A DNA stretch of 38,777 nucleotides from Mucidula mucida. Its lineage: Eukaryota; Basidiomycota; Agaricomycetes; Agaricales; Physalacriaceae. The position numbers and the translations under genes are program-made. Shown here piece by piece: positions 9,590 to 19,877 of the stretch (position 1 is its first letter; every line of letters begins with the position of its first letter). The notes beneath the pieces are model-generated. The model saw nothing but the letters and a program-made list of their open reading frames with translations. It was not told the DNA's origin and ran no database searches. The DNA lies in the NCBI GenBank assembly GCA_015501055.1, contig JADNYV010000321.1:1-38777 (forward strand), written 5' to 3'.

Positions 9590-10846
9590 GCAGCAGACCA
9601 AGAGTAGTCTGAATCGAGTTACATGCATGCATCAACGGCAGTCGAATCGCAGAACGAGTTCGTCACATCCGAAAATACAATGCATGCACCGCGAAGTGCA
9701 CTAAAGGACGGACACACACCCAAATTCCATAGAGAGCCCCGTACGCAAGCCAACACCCCACAGACGCGCGACTGGTGTCAACCAAGGCCTGGCCGCGCGT
9801 CAGGTGGTGAAGTGGTCCGTTTTCGGTGAGAGAGCGTAGGGAAAACATGTTGAAACAACACAACCCTCGATAGCCCTCCCGTGCCAACCCTGGACACAAG
9901 GCCAAAGGTCGACGAAAACGAAACCTCCTTCAACGAGGCGGGGGCATTCTGCTTCCCGCCACGAGATAAGCGCATACTGCGAATATCCCTCACGATCGTC
10001 GTGATCCGTGCTACGGTCGTAGTAGATCCGTATCCTCAGCAGTACTGCTATTGAGGGGGAGGAGGGTATCCCTCTGAACTGTCGTTCTGCATTGTCCTCG
10101 TGAGGATCCTCGTAAGGTCCATGGCGTTTGTAGGCCGCGTGTGAATCCCGGCAACTGTAGCCGTGCGTTGTGTTGCAAAATCCTATGCGTTGTGGCACAG
10201 TGCGCTGAGCACGATCTCGGCAGCGGTCGTCGCGGTCACCATTCGTCGGGTCGACTGGTATTGTCGGCATGCGTCTCTGCGCTTATTGCTTGCTCGTCTT
10301 GAGCACCCGGGTGCCTGTATAAGGCGCGGTCAGCAGAGAAACAGTACAGATACAGTGGGCGACATACCTTGCCAGCTCGATATGAGATCGGATTTGGATT
10401 CATCCTAGCAAGATGATTTAGTGAGTACCCGCTCAGAAAGATGTTACTAGGACAGACTGGATTGGATCTGGAAGCTGAGGTCTCAGTCTTTTCATGCATT
10501 CTCCGTTGGAGGTGTTGTAGGGTGTTGGCATCCGAGGATGATCTGCGCGTCAAAGCCAACGCAGACCCGCATTCCAAGGAACGCTCGTGCGCCGGAAGCC
10601 CAAGGAAAAAGTGAGTGTGCCGCCCAATCTCTTCGACGAGTTTCAAACCATCGACTGCTCGCCCTCCTCATAGAAGGATCTTCGGGCATCGAGCAGCCAT
10701 GATGCATATCTGATACGTCGAGTGGCCGTTACAGCCAGACCCAGCTAGAGCCAATCTAGAGAGATAAATACTCAGACCTTACCCGCTCGCAAGGAAGGAC
10801 GTCGCCGTCTTGTACGGGGCGAGCATCGCGACTTTTCGTCTGCTGC
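9590..10846 (-). repeat. Unit A (left): transcription-unit repeat bounded by a 12-bp inverted repeat
   Basis: GCAGCAGACCAA at 9590-9601 and TTCGTCTGCTGC at 10835-10846 form a near-perfect 12-bp inverted repeat (one mismatch). Unit B next to it has the same ends and clear but diverged similarity in its first 250 and last 250 bases, with unrelated or strongly diverged middles. I find no target-site duplication at either end, and similarity between A and B extends slightly outside the inverted repeat at the 9.5-kb side, so a transposon is not established. A candidate gene within is listed separately. Confidence 0.6.
10283..10826 (-). CDS. Unassigned small gene in unit A (left)
   Basis: Read on the minus strand, ATG at 10826 starts M-L-A-P-Y-K-T-A-T-S-F-L-A-S-G, followed by an intron GTAAGGTCTGAG...CAG. 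Translated straight on, exon 2 stops after E-G-E-Q-S-M-V, a 36-residue peptide. Further downstream two more canonical introns (right-arm 20279-20321 and 20359-20411) join exons reading L-P-D-P-I-Q-S-V-L, then D-E-S-K-S-D-L-I-S-S-W-Q, then G-T-R-V-L-K-T-S-K-Q-stop at 10283. I cannot connect the two halves in one frame with confidence, so the unit may be a short-peptide gene, a degraded longer gene, or a spliced non-coding RNA. TATA box and CACGTG boxes lie upstream. No family recognised. Confidence 0.4.
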
Positions 10847-10873
10847 ATTAAGGTATGAAAGAAACCTGATTCG

Positions 10874-10903
10874 TTTATATCCCGAATGCCACGTGTCCAC
10901 GTG
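10874..10903 (-). promoter_or_regulatory. Unit A promoter: TATA box and paired CACGTG boxes
   Basis: On the minus strand TATAAA (10874-10879) lies 48 bases before the ATG at 10826. Two CACGTG palindromes (10890-10895 and 10898-10903) start 8 bp apart. The arrangement is kept in the right arm (TATAAA at 19845-19850). Function is inferred. Confidence 0.5.
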
Positions 10904-11040
10904 GTCGCGACACGACTCCAGCAGATGTACATTGGTTATCTATCAACGACTTGGATACATAGAAACACATACAAGAACGTTGATACAAGGGTAGATAAGA
11001 AGACTCCGAAGAGACACAATTCCAAAAATTACATCGCATG

Positions 11041-12103
11041 GCAGCAGACGAAGAGTAGTCTGAATCGAGTTACATGCATACTTGACTGGCAGCCGAATCG
11101 CGGAACGATTCATCACATCCAGAGAAGTGATGCATGCACCGCAAAGCACACTAAAGGACATACACACACACAAACTTTCAGAACCCCATGCGCAAAACCA
11201 ACACTCTGATATGACGACCGGTGTCACTCAAGGCCTGGTCGTGTAGTTCATCAAAGAAGTGGCTCATCTCTGAAAAGAACGTGGCACCGAGAGGGCATGG
11301 CCTTCGATACTAATAGTTCTTCCCCTGGGGGTATCTCGACGGCAAAGTCGGACACCCACACCAATGAGACCGCTTCAAAGGGTCAAAGGACTCCGGCCTC
11401 AGAATACTATGGGAGCTAAAGCTCTACCATGAGTTCTCTGGACCATTTCGTCGCTTAGACCGAGAACGACTAGCCCCCAGTGGCTCTTGCTCCTGGTACA
11501 CTAGCCACCATGATTTTGAGCTGCACTGCCGATGACGGGCTGGAGAAGGCACCGCAGTACCATCCCCGGAGAAACCACACTTTGGAGAAGGAGGAGACCC
11601 GAAGCCGACGACGCCAGCGCGTGTGCCCAGGGCACGATCCAAGTCCGACATGGAGCAGCCTTAGGATCCTAAGTACTCGATATTAGAACATGCGGTGAGT
11701 ATGAAATGAAGGACGTACTGGGATTGGGGGTCATTATTTTGACGTCTCCAATCCTGCCATAATCATGTACGTTCCAGAGTGCTGGTGATAGCGACGAGTG
11801 ACCCATGTACGTGGGCCCGCGTCCGCCGGGACGCGTCGTGCGCCGGTAGCCTATGAAAAAGTATGTGTGCTGCCCAGTCTCTTCGACACCTTTCAAAGCA
11901 CTGCCTCGTCGCCCTCCCTTGTAAAAAAGATCTTGGGGCATTGGCGAAACAGTGTTGGCTTTCTGGTATGTCGATTGGCAGTTAGCGCCAGACCCAGCTA
12001 GAGTCAATCTCCAGAGAGACTAGAATACTCAGACCTTACCCGCTCGCAATGAGGGACAAAAAAGTCCTGTACGGGGCGAGCATTGCGGTTTTTCGTCTGC
12101 TGC
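11041..12103 (-). repeat. Unit B (left): diverged tandem copy of unit A
   Basis: It is bounded by GCAGCAGACGAA (11041-11052) and TTCGTCTGCTGC (12092-12103), a perfect 12-bp inverted repeat. On the minus strand ATG at 12083 starts M-L-A-P-Y-R-T-F-L-S-L-I-A-S-G, then an intron with the same GTAAGGTCTGAG donor as unit A. The following exon reads to E-G-D-E-A-V-L-stop, against E-G-E-Q-S-M-V-stop in A: all changes conservative. In another frame both units share L-K-x-V-E-E-x-G-x-H-T-x-F-F-x-G. The rest differs from unit A, and 1-bp indels against the right arm suggest the 3' half is not coding. No family recognised. Confidence 0.5.
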
Positions 12104-12478
12104 GTGATGGAGGGAATGCAAGAAAATTTCGGCAATGAAATAGCCGCTTTTGTGTCCGCTTCCACGTGGCAATCGTGGCGCACCTTTCGTTGCTTTAGAA
12201 TGATAATTTGGGTTCTCATCGCGATGAGCCAGTCAAATACAGAGTTAAAATGTAGCGGACTTTGCGACCCAACGGTAGCTTTATCGCTTTAAAATATCTC
12301 ATAATAATCATCGCGTCTATGCACGGACTCAGACTCCATCGTGCGGAACAGGACAGGTCCGTGGCGCAGATGTAGAAACTGGTACCAAAGCTACGGAGTG
12401 TAAGGTATACGTCGCGTCGTTGTCGCTCGCTCTGTTTCGGCCGAGTATTCCGATCGATCATCTTGACCAGCAACCACC

Positions 12479-13643
12479 ATGTCGAAAATCCTCGTCGCTG
12501 TCGTTGGCGTCGGACTCGTTGGATCTGAATTTGTTAACCAATTACTATCCGTATCCAACTCCCCATTCCAACTCATATCTCTGACCTCCTCGAGCCGTAC
12601 ACTGTTCTCTCCCGAAACACCCATCGGTTCATCATGGAAATCGCAGCTCAGCGCTTCCTCAGAAAAAGCGGATATAACCGTGCTAACCGAGAAGCTGAAG
12701 CTGTTGATCGACAAGGCCAAGGTTGTCGTGGTCGACAACACGTCGTCGGATGTTATTGCAGCGCTCTATCCAGTCTGGTTGAAAGCCGGCATCAGTGTCA
12801 TTACACCCAACAAAAAGGCTTTCTCTGGCCCATTATCTCTGTACCAGGATATCCTGGCTTCAAGTAAAGCATCGGGCGCGCGTTTTCTCAACGAGTCTAC
12901 TGTCGGTGCAGGACTACCCATCATAAACACTCTCAAAGAACTGGTTCTTACCGGCGACATAATCGTCAAAATCGAGGGAGTCTTTTCGGGCACGATGAGC
13001 TACATCTTCAACCAATATTCGAACGGCTCACCCGATGGCCCTGCTTTCTCGTCTGTCGTGAGCGAGGCAAGGGAGAAAGGCTACACCGTCAGTTGTCTGT
13101 CTGCTTTCAAGAACCAAACCTCATTTGTTGTAGGAACCTCATCCGGCAGATGATCTCAACGGCTTCGATGTCGCACGTAAGCTGACCATCCTGAGCCGGA
13201 CTATTGCTCCTTCAGATTCCATCCAATCTTTTGCATCCGTTCAAACGGCCTCTCTCATTCCTCCCGCACTCGAGGGAATTCCCACTGGCGACGAGTTCAT
13301 CGCCCGCTTGCCCCAATTCGATGCCGAATTCGACAAGATGCGTAAAGACGCGGCCAAGGCGGAACAGGTCCTGCGTTTTGTTGGTGTCGTGGACCCGGTG
13401 AACGGACAGGTCAAGGCGGGTCTGGAGAGATATCCCACGTCGCATCCATTCGCAACGAGTTTGGGTGGATCCGACAACATTGTGCTGTTCCACACCGAAC
13501 GGTATGGTGCGCGACCGCTGATTGTGCAAGGCGCGGGCGCAGGAGCTGCTGTTACAGCGATGGGTGTTTTAGGAGATTTGTTCAAGTGCGTGCTTTCATT
13601 CGAGAGTGTCGAGTTCCTAACGCGAGGCACCAGGCTTGTATAG
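12479..13643 (+). CDS. HOM6: Homoserine dehydrogenase
   Basis: NAD(P)H-dependent reduction of aspartate semialdehyde to homoserine, the branch point to threonine, isoleucine and methionine; cytosolic. Three exons (12479-13087, 13134-13585, 13634-13643) give 356 residues, matching the roughly 360 residues of fungal Hom6, with no aspartokinase fusion. Motifs in order: nucleotide-binding G-V-G-L-V-G near residue 10, N-T-S-S-D, T-P-N-K-K, N-E-S-T-V-G-A-G-L-P, E-G-V-F-S-G-T-M-S-Y, D-L-N-G-F-D-V-A-R-K with the catalytic Asp/Lys region, and G-A-G-A-A-V-T-A-M-G-V-L near the end. The third exon adds only L-V after F-K. It lies in the single-copy spacer, just inside the left arm. Confidence 0.96.
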
Positions 13644-13949
13644 AAGAGAAATGAAAAGGGAAGCAGTCAAAATATCATAACATTACGCGTATTCAGGACA
13701 ACTGAGAATGGCCTTCGTTTCGGGCTTCTACATAAATATCAACGCCATGTTCACGCGCCGAACGGGCATATGGAGCGCGTTCCGATGACCTTTGATACGT
13801 ACGCGACCCCTGCCTAAGATCGTCCTTTTGGACGAGACTCTCGTGTCTCGTGGTACCGGTCCGTGTCATCCCTAATGTCGTTCTTTGAGGATACGGTCCG
13901 GATGGGTCTTTAAATACACAGTGTCCTCTGAGGGCTTTCTCTGAGCGCA

Positions 13950-16100
13950 ATGATGTACGCACCCCTCAAAGTTGCCCTTCTGGGCGCGTATTTCTCGTCC
14001 GCGATGGCGAGCACACTATCTACTCTGACTCTTCCCGGATCTCCAGCTCTGCCACTCAACGCGTCTCACCATCTGCATCCCGCGCTGCATAGCTTCAGTA
14101 TCGAGACTGCTTTTTGGACGGCGTACATGGGAAATGTCACCCATCCTAGCATTCTTACTAAAAACCTCTTGGCGAATCTGAAAGATCGCACGGGGACACC
14201 ACCGCAAGTGCGGGTTGGTGGTATCACAGCCGACTCGACGTTTTGGAACGAGACTTTGGATACCCCGTTGTTCAACTTTGTGACGGAAGAGTACGTAGTT
14301 CTTGTCCTAATCACCGGGTGTTCTGATACGTCTTAGCGGAGACCTAGTCAACACCACGATTGGTCCCGATTTCTGGAAAACATTCGCCGTCCTTCCTGAT
14401 GATACCGAAATTATCATGAACCTAGTGCGCTATAAAACTCGCGGTAGGATTTAACCTAATAGTCGAAACTAGAATCTCGACACGGGAATTTACGAAGCCG
14501 CATTGCTGGTGGCTAATGCGACTGTACAAGGCCTCCAACCCGGTCAGCTCATTGCCATGGAAAGTACGTCTTCCGTTATCCAGACTTCTTCATGTTTTAC
14601 TTACTCCCTTCCACTCAGTCGGAAACGAGCCAGACCATTACGGTAAATACACCGCGCAGACTTATGCCGAAACTTGGAAGGTAATAGCCAGTCGAGTTTA
14701 CGATAAATCAATAATAACGCCTACATCTGTAGACCTGGGGCAAAAACATCTCAGACGCCCTCGACATTACCGAACCCTTTTTCCAAATCGGAGCGACTGC
14801 TGAAGATCCCATCTGGCCGTATGGAACAGCAGCAGGCGATGCGGCGCTGGATTGCGTGAGTGCTCTCAAGGCAGGCGCGAACAACGAGAGTACCGCGAAA
14901 TCGTGCAGTGAGCACACGTATCAATATAGTGTGAGTTGGATTTAGACGCTGTGCTCGATATACTGGTGGCTCATCGATAGCAGGTCTGTGATTCAAAACG
15001 CGCTGCAGTTGCGACGTTGACTAACCTGGTACGGTCTCTTTCCCTCGATGAAAGCAGGCTAAGCTGATATTACGTCCAGGTCAACCACACTCGTCTGGCC
15101 ATGTAAGAACCAATCCGTTCGAGCTTGGGTCAACGTATTGATAGTATTACTTAGGTACCTGGACCTTTGGCAGCCAAGGATTAACTTCGTCCGTGAAAAC
15201 TTAGGCGAGGACGCTTTCGTCGTCGGTCAGCTAGTCCCTTGAAAGCCAAAGTAACACTGCTTAATCGCGTCTTAGGCGAATACAACTCCGTTTCCTGCGC
15301 TGGACACGACGGTGTCAGTAACACGTTTGGACAGGCGTTGTGGCTTTTAGACACGACGTTGTATGCTGCGTCTATAAACATCTCTCGGTCAGATTTCTGT
15401 TATGAAGGGCGGCGAAATGATATAACTCACAAAATCATCGTGCAGAATGTACATCCACCAAGGCGGACCACTAAGCGCCCAAGGCGATCTGCAACTCAAC
15501 CATGGTGGCATGAGTCTCTACAATCTCTGGTAAGATCTCTTCCCGCTCTTACTCCATCTCACCTTGAAGTGTCCTTGAAGGTATCCCGTCTCGAACAAGA
15601 ACGGCCCCGTCAAAATCTTCCCGTCCTATTACGCCTATCTCTTCATCGCAGAAACATTGGGCCCCTCCACCACGCTCCGCATCGGAAACGTCTGGCCTGG
15701 CAGACAAGCCAACAACTCCGGGATCACAACTGAACTGGGCGACACGTCGGCTGGTCAGCTCGTCGCGTACGGGTTCTGGGACGATGCCGTTAGTACAGAG
15801 TATCCGACGAAGCTCGCTCTTCTTAATTTGGAGAGCTATAACGAAACCACCGCAGTCAGACCAAACTCCACCTTCGACATTTCGACATATGTGGCGTGCA
15901 ATCAGTCAATTAGGGTGCGGCGCCTGCAAGCACCTGGCGCAGATGTCATTGAAGGAAATGTGACAACCTGGGCGGGCCAGACTTTCTCGTACGAAGATGG
16001 AACGGCATTGGGTGAAGTTGTGGAAGAGATGATGGACGAGAGTGAAATCACAGTGGCAGCTTCGGAGGCAGCGTTGGTCTTTCTGCCAGATTGTTCGTAG
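13950..16100 (+). CDS. Secreted glycoside hydrolase family 79 (beta-glucuronidase-like)
   Basis: A signal peptide (M-M-Y-A-P-L-K-V-A-L-L-G-A-Y-F-S-S-A-M-A-S) leads into S-F-S-I-E-T-A-F-W and V-R-V-G-G-I-T-A-D-S-T-F-W-N, typical of basidiomycete GH79 enzymes. The acid/base glutamate is in G-N-E-P-D (near 14625) and the nucleophile glutamate in G-E-Y-N-S-V (from about 15277), the usual clan GH-A pair. About ten short introns are needed; the ones I checked (after M-E, after T-W-K, after V-V-G, after I-S-R) have GT/AG ends and keep frame. GH79 enzymes release (4-O-methyl-)glucuronic acid from glycans such as arabinogalactan. Several N-glycosylation sequons fit secretion. A start at the second Met (13953) is equally possible. 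Confidence 0.9.
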
Positions 16101-16227
16101 GACTGTACAATGAGTATACCAAGATATCCGTTTTACGGCGCTTAGGCTAATATATAAGCCTAGATAAAATCCAATAGAATATTAATGCAAGTGTTTCTTC
16201 ATTGCTGAAAATACGCTACGAGCGAGT

Positions 16228-17821
16228 TTAGGGAGCAAGGAGCATCTTTCTGGGGTCCTCAACATAATCGCGAACTTTGACAAGGAAGGTGACGGCCTCG
16301 CGTCCATCCAAGAGTCTGTGATCATATGTCAAGGCGACGACCATGATGGGTCGGATGACGATCTGGCCATCCACAACAACGGGCTTTTCTTTGATAGCGT
16401 GCATGCCAAGGACAGCAGCCTGCGGCAGGTTGATGATGGGTGTGCCGTACAACGAGCCAAACACGCCTCCATTAGATCTGCAGGAAAGAAAAGGTCAGAT
16501 CACGCTCAACATTGAGTGAAACAGCTCACATGGTGAAGGTGCCCCCAGCCATATCCTCCAAGGTCAGCTTTCCATCCCGCGCCTTCTTGCCCAAGAAAGC
16601 AATTTCCTTCTCGATTTGCAAAAAGTTCATGGTCTCGATATTGCGTACAACGGGAGTGACCAAGCCTTTCGGTGTGGCAACAGCAACACTGAGATCAACA
16701 TAGTCGCGGTACACGATCTCATCGCCCTCAATTGACGCGTTGGCGGATGGAATTTCCTTGAGAGCGAGCGCACAGGCCTTGGCAAACGCGCTCATAAAGC
16801 CGAGCTTGACGTCATGTTCTTTCTGAATCTCGTCTTTGTACTTTTTACGCATGGACATGAGTGAAGACATGTCGATCTCGTTGAAGGTGGTCAAAGATGC
16901 TGCCGCATTCTGGGATTCCTTTAGCCGCTCGGCAATACGGAGACGCATCCGGTTCATCTTGACCTGTGAAAAGGTTCAATCATGGATACCGTAATTTACG
17001 CGTCAACGGTACACACCCTGGTTTCCGTCCGTGCACCGGCAACAGGAGCAGGCGGTGGGGCGGCAGACTCCTTCTTGGAGTCTTTCTTATATTCTTTTTT
17101 GGACTCTTTCTTGGGCTCGGGTTTCTTCTCTTGAGGTGCTGGGGCCGGTTGCTTCTCGGAAGTCGAAGGTTTCTCAGCCTCTTTGGGCGGTGCAGACTCG
17201 GAAGTTGCTTGAGGTTTTGATTCCTCTTCCTTTGGCGGCGGCGGAGACGATGAAGCTAAGAGACATTAGTTTCAGAAGTCAACGATGGCAGAAACCACGC
17301 ACATGCACCAGCCTCACCGGGCTCCAAGACGAACAAATCCTGTCCAACAGTAACAGTGTCCTCTTCGGAAGCCAAAAGCTCGACGATCTTGCCAGATTGA
17401 GGGGCATTCACAGAAACGTCAATCTGTTATGAACTGAGCAAAACAGAAGACAAGATAAGAAGTAACAGACCTTGTCCGTTTCAATTGTAGCAACTTCCTC
17501 GTCTGCCTCTACAGAGTCGCCGACCTGTTTTGACCACGACTTCAATGTTCCCTCAGTGATGGACTCTGCCATTTGGGGGACCTTTACAGTCTCCGCTACG
17601 TCGTGTTAATGCGGGGTAGTCGAGTGGATTTTTTAGCACCAACCCTGCAAGAGCCTTGAGGAATGAAACTGGGCACGACGTGTGTGCGCCGTCACTGCTC
17701 CCCTGGAGTTCTCTGGTCAGCGTTGAGGCAATAGACGAGTTGGAAAGGCCTACAATCCACGCATGTATTGCACCGACAAAGCGCGCCCCTTCGCGACGGC
17801 GATGATGCGTTTTGAGAGCAT
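16228..17821 (-). CDS. KGD2: Dihydrolipoamide succinyltransferase, E2 of 2-oxoglutarate dehydrogenase
   Basis: Transfers the succinyl group to CoA in the mitochondrial TCA-cycle complex. Minus strand, six exons. The first exon (ATG at 17821) reads [15 protein letters not shown], a basic mitochondrial presequence, continuing to F-H-S-S-R-L-L-Q. Then [16 protein letters not shown] and the lipoyl-lysine motif E-T-D-K; a long Pro/Lys/Glu linker without an E1-binding domain, as usual for E2o; and the catalytic domain with K-M-N-R-M-R and the acyltransferase H-x-x-x-D-G motif in Y-D-H-R-L-L-D-G. Ends M-L-L-A-P. Acceptor of exon 2 was chosen (CTCCAG|GGG) because it alone keeps frame. Convergent with GH79, 127 bp apart. 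Confidence 0.95.
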
Positions 17822-18542
17822 GTCAACAAGCCAGCCGTGGTCGTGATGGTATGAAGGAAAGAAGAGTTGGTGCCAGCAACACCGGTGCTAACCGCGATGT
17901 TATTGTTTACCATTATTGAAGCAACCCTCCGTTTGCACGTCATTTCTGTCGTCCACCCTTCTTTCAGCGGTACAATACAGTTTTCGGCAGCACTTGATTA
18001 CTACGGCAAATCACAGATCTTCAAACGGTCAAAGTGCTGCTTTTCTGCTCGACTACGCGACTCGTTCTTGAGGACGTGGAAAATCTCATATCCGACAGGC
18101 GATAGCGGCATGCTCACCGCAGCTGTCTCATTGGCTGTCGAATTCAGGCGTTACGATTGGATGGGAGATACCGGTCCGCCCGATAGCCCAAGTGTGGCGC
18201 TAGGTAAAGACGGAAACATAGACGTATCACGGCCTACTACCATCGTGCCAAACTGAATTGACGAAGTAAATCACTCCAGATGCTGAAAGCAATATATATA
18301 GAAAAGCGCACGGCGTTGATGCGAAATACGACTCTTCGGGTTACAAAGATTTGGGTAAACGAGCTCGTACTCTGCCACATCATTGACCCCGTCGATCTCA
18401 CACGGCTGTGAGTCTCAATCTCAACTTGTCCAAGAACCCGACTCTATATGGCAATGACTGTATTGAAGTCACAAGAAAGCCTGATGTAAGTGCATACGGG
18501 TCACGAAGTTATGACGGCCACATCCCAATGCGGCTATAAAGC
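17822..18542. other. KGD2 upstream region to the inner end of the right arm
   Basis: About 720 bp. A 129-codon open frame on the plus strand (17867-18256) resembles no known protein, lacks clear splice or composition signals and overlaps the expected KGD2 promoter, so I do not call it. The last bases hold the TATAAA (18535-18540) of right unit B, just outside the arm homology. Confidence 0.5.
18535..18540 (+). promoter_or_regulatory. TATA box of right unit B
   Basis: TATAAA lies 103 bases before the ATG at 18643 and a few bases outside the arm boundary at 18543. The matching place on the left (12184 onward) has unrelated sequence without a TATA motif. The shared CACGTG lies inside the arm on both sides. 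Confidence 0.4.
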
Positions 18543-18622
18543 GTACGCCACTGTTGCCACGTGGAGGCGGACACAAAAGCGGCTATTTCATATCCGAAAT
18601 TTTCTTGCATTCCCTCCATCAC

Positions 18623-19683
18623 GCAGCAGACGAAAAACCGCAATGCTCGCCCCGTACAGGACTTTTTTGTCCCTCATTGCGAGCGGGTAAGGTCTGAGTA
18701 TTCTAGTCTCTCTGGAGATTGACTCTAGCTGGGTCTGGCGCTAACTGCCAATCGACATACCAGAAAGCCAACACTGTTTCGCCAATGCCCCAAGATCTTT
18801 TTAACAAGGGAGGGCGACGAAGCAGTGCTTTGAAAGGTGTCGAAGAGACTGGGCAGCACACATACTTTTTCATAGGCTACCGGCGCACGACGCGTCCCGG
18901 CGGACGCGGGCCCACGTACATGGGTCACTCGTCGCTATCACCAGCACTCTGGAACGTACATGATTATGGCAGGATTGGAGACGTCAAAATAATGACCCCC
19001 AATATCAGTACGTCCTTCATTTCATACTCACCGCATGTTCTAATATCGAGTACTTAGGATCCTAAGGCTGCTCCATGTCGGACTTGGATCGTGCCCTGGG
19101 CACACGCGCTGGCGTCGTCGGCTTCGGGTCTCCTCCTTCTCCAAAGTGTGGTTCTCCGGGGATGGTACTGCGGTGCCTTCTCCAGCCCGTCATCGGCAGT
19201 GCAGCTCAAATCATGGTGGCTAGTGTACCAGGAGCAAGAGCCACTGGGGGCTAGTCGTTCTCGGTCTAAGCGACGAAATGGTCCAGAGAACTCATGGTAG
19301 AGCTTTAGCTCCCATAGTATTCTGAGGCCGGAGTCCTTTGACCCTTTGAAGCGGTCTCATTGGTGTGGGTGTCCGACTTTGCCGTCGAGATACCCCCAGG
19401 GGAAGAACTATTAGTATCGAAGGCCATGCCCTCTCGGTGCCACGTTCTTTTCAGAGATGAGCCACTTCTTTGATGAACTACACGACCAGGCCTTGAGTGA
19501 CACCGGTCGTCATATCAGAGTGTTGGTTTTGCGCATGGGGTTCTGAAAGTTTGTGTGTGTGTATGTCCTTTAGTGTGCTTTGCGGTGCATGCATCACTTC
19601 TCTGGATGTGATGAATCGTTCCGCGATTCGGCTGCCAGTCAAGTATGCATGTAACTCGATTCAGACTACTCTTCGTCTGCTGC
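18623..19683 (+). repeat. Unit B (right)
   Basis: Mirror of 11041-12103, bounded by GCAGCAGACGAA (18623-18634) and TTCGTCTGCTGC (19672-19683). ATG at 18643 starts the same short hydrophobic first exon M-L-A-P-Y-R-T-F-L-S-L-I-A-S-G with the GTAAGG donor. Single-base deletions against the left copy occur near 19152 (GTGGTTCTCC against GTGGTTTCTCC) and near 19208 (CAAATC against CAAAATC), arguing that this part is not translated or is decayed. Confidence 0.5.
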
Positions 19684-19877
19684 CATGCGATGTAATTTTT
19701 GGAATTGTGTCTCTTCGGAGTCTTCTTATCTACCCTTGTATCAACGTTCTTGTATGTGTTTCTATGTATCCAAGTCGTTGATAGATAACCAATGTACATC
19801 TGCTGGAGTCGTGTCGCGACCACGTGGACACGTGGCATTCGGGATATAAACGAATCAGGTTTCTTTCATACCTTAAT

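Larger units (their letters stand above)
1..12183. repeat. Left arm of a giant imperfect inverted repeat
   Basis: This stretch is the reverse complement of 18543-29082. The sum of paired coordinates is 29083 at the outer end, 29075 across the SDR, about 30741 across the laccase and 30726 at the inner end, so the arms are collinear apart from a few indels. The largest difference is 1717 extra bases here between 2712 and 4445. Homology ends sharply just after a CACGTGGCAA motif near 12183. Position 1 is still inside the homology, so the true outer end lies beyond the window. Arms differ by substitutions and indels, so this is not a simple copy of one sequence string. Confidence 0.97.

Noticed and set aside
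10492..10707. Frame in unit A resembling the cytochrome P450 heme loop (F-P-W-A-S-G-A-R-A-F-L-G-M-R).
   Set aside because: The essential Cys is Phe, no I-helix or E-x-x-R region is near, the right arm shifts the frame by 2 bp, and unit B does not keep the pattern.
9590..12103. Units A and B as a DNA transposon or MITE.
   Set aside because: No target-site duplication, no transposase, and A/B similarity runs past the inverted ends on one side; kept only as a possibility.
17867..18256. 129-codon open frame on the plus strand upstream of KGD2.
   Set aside because: No recognisable domain, overlaps the KGD2 start and promoter, no splice or promoter support.
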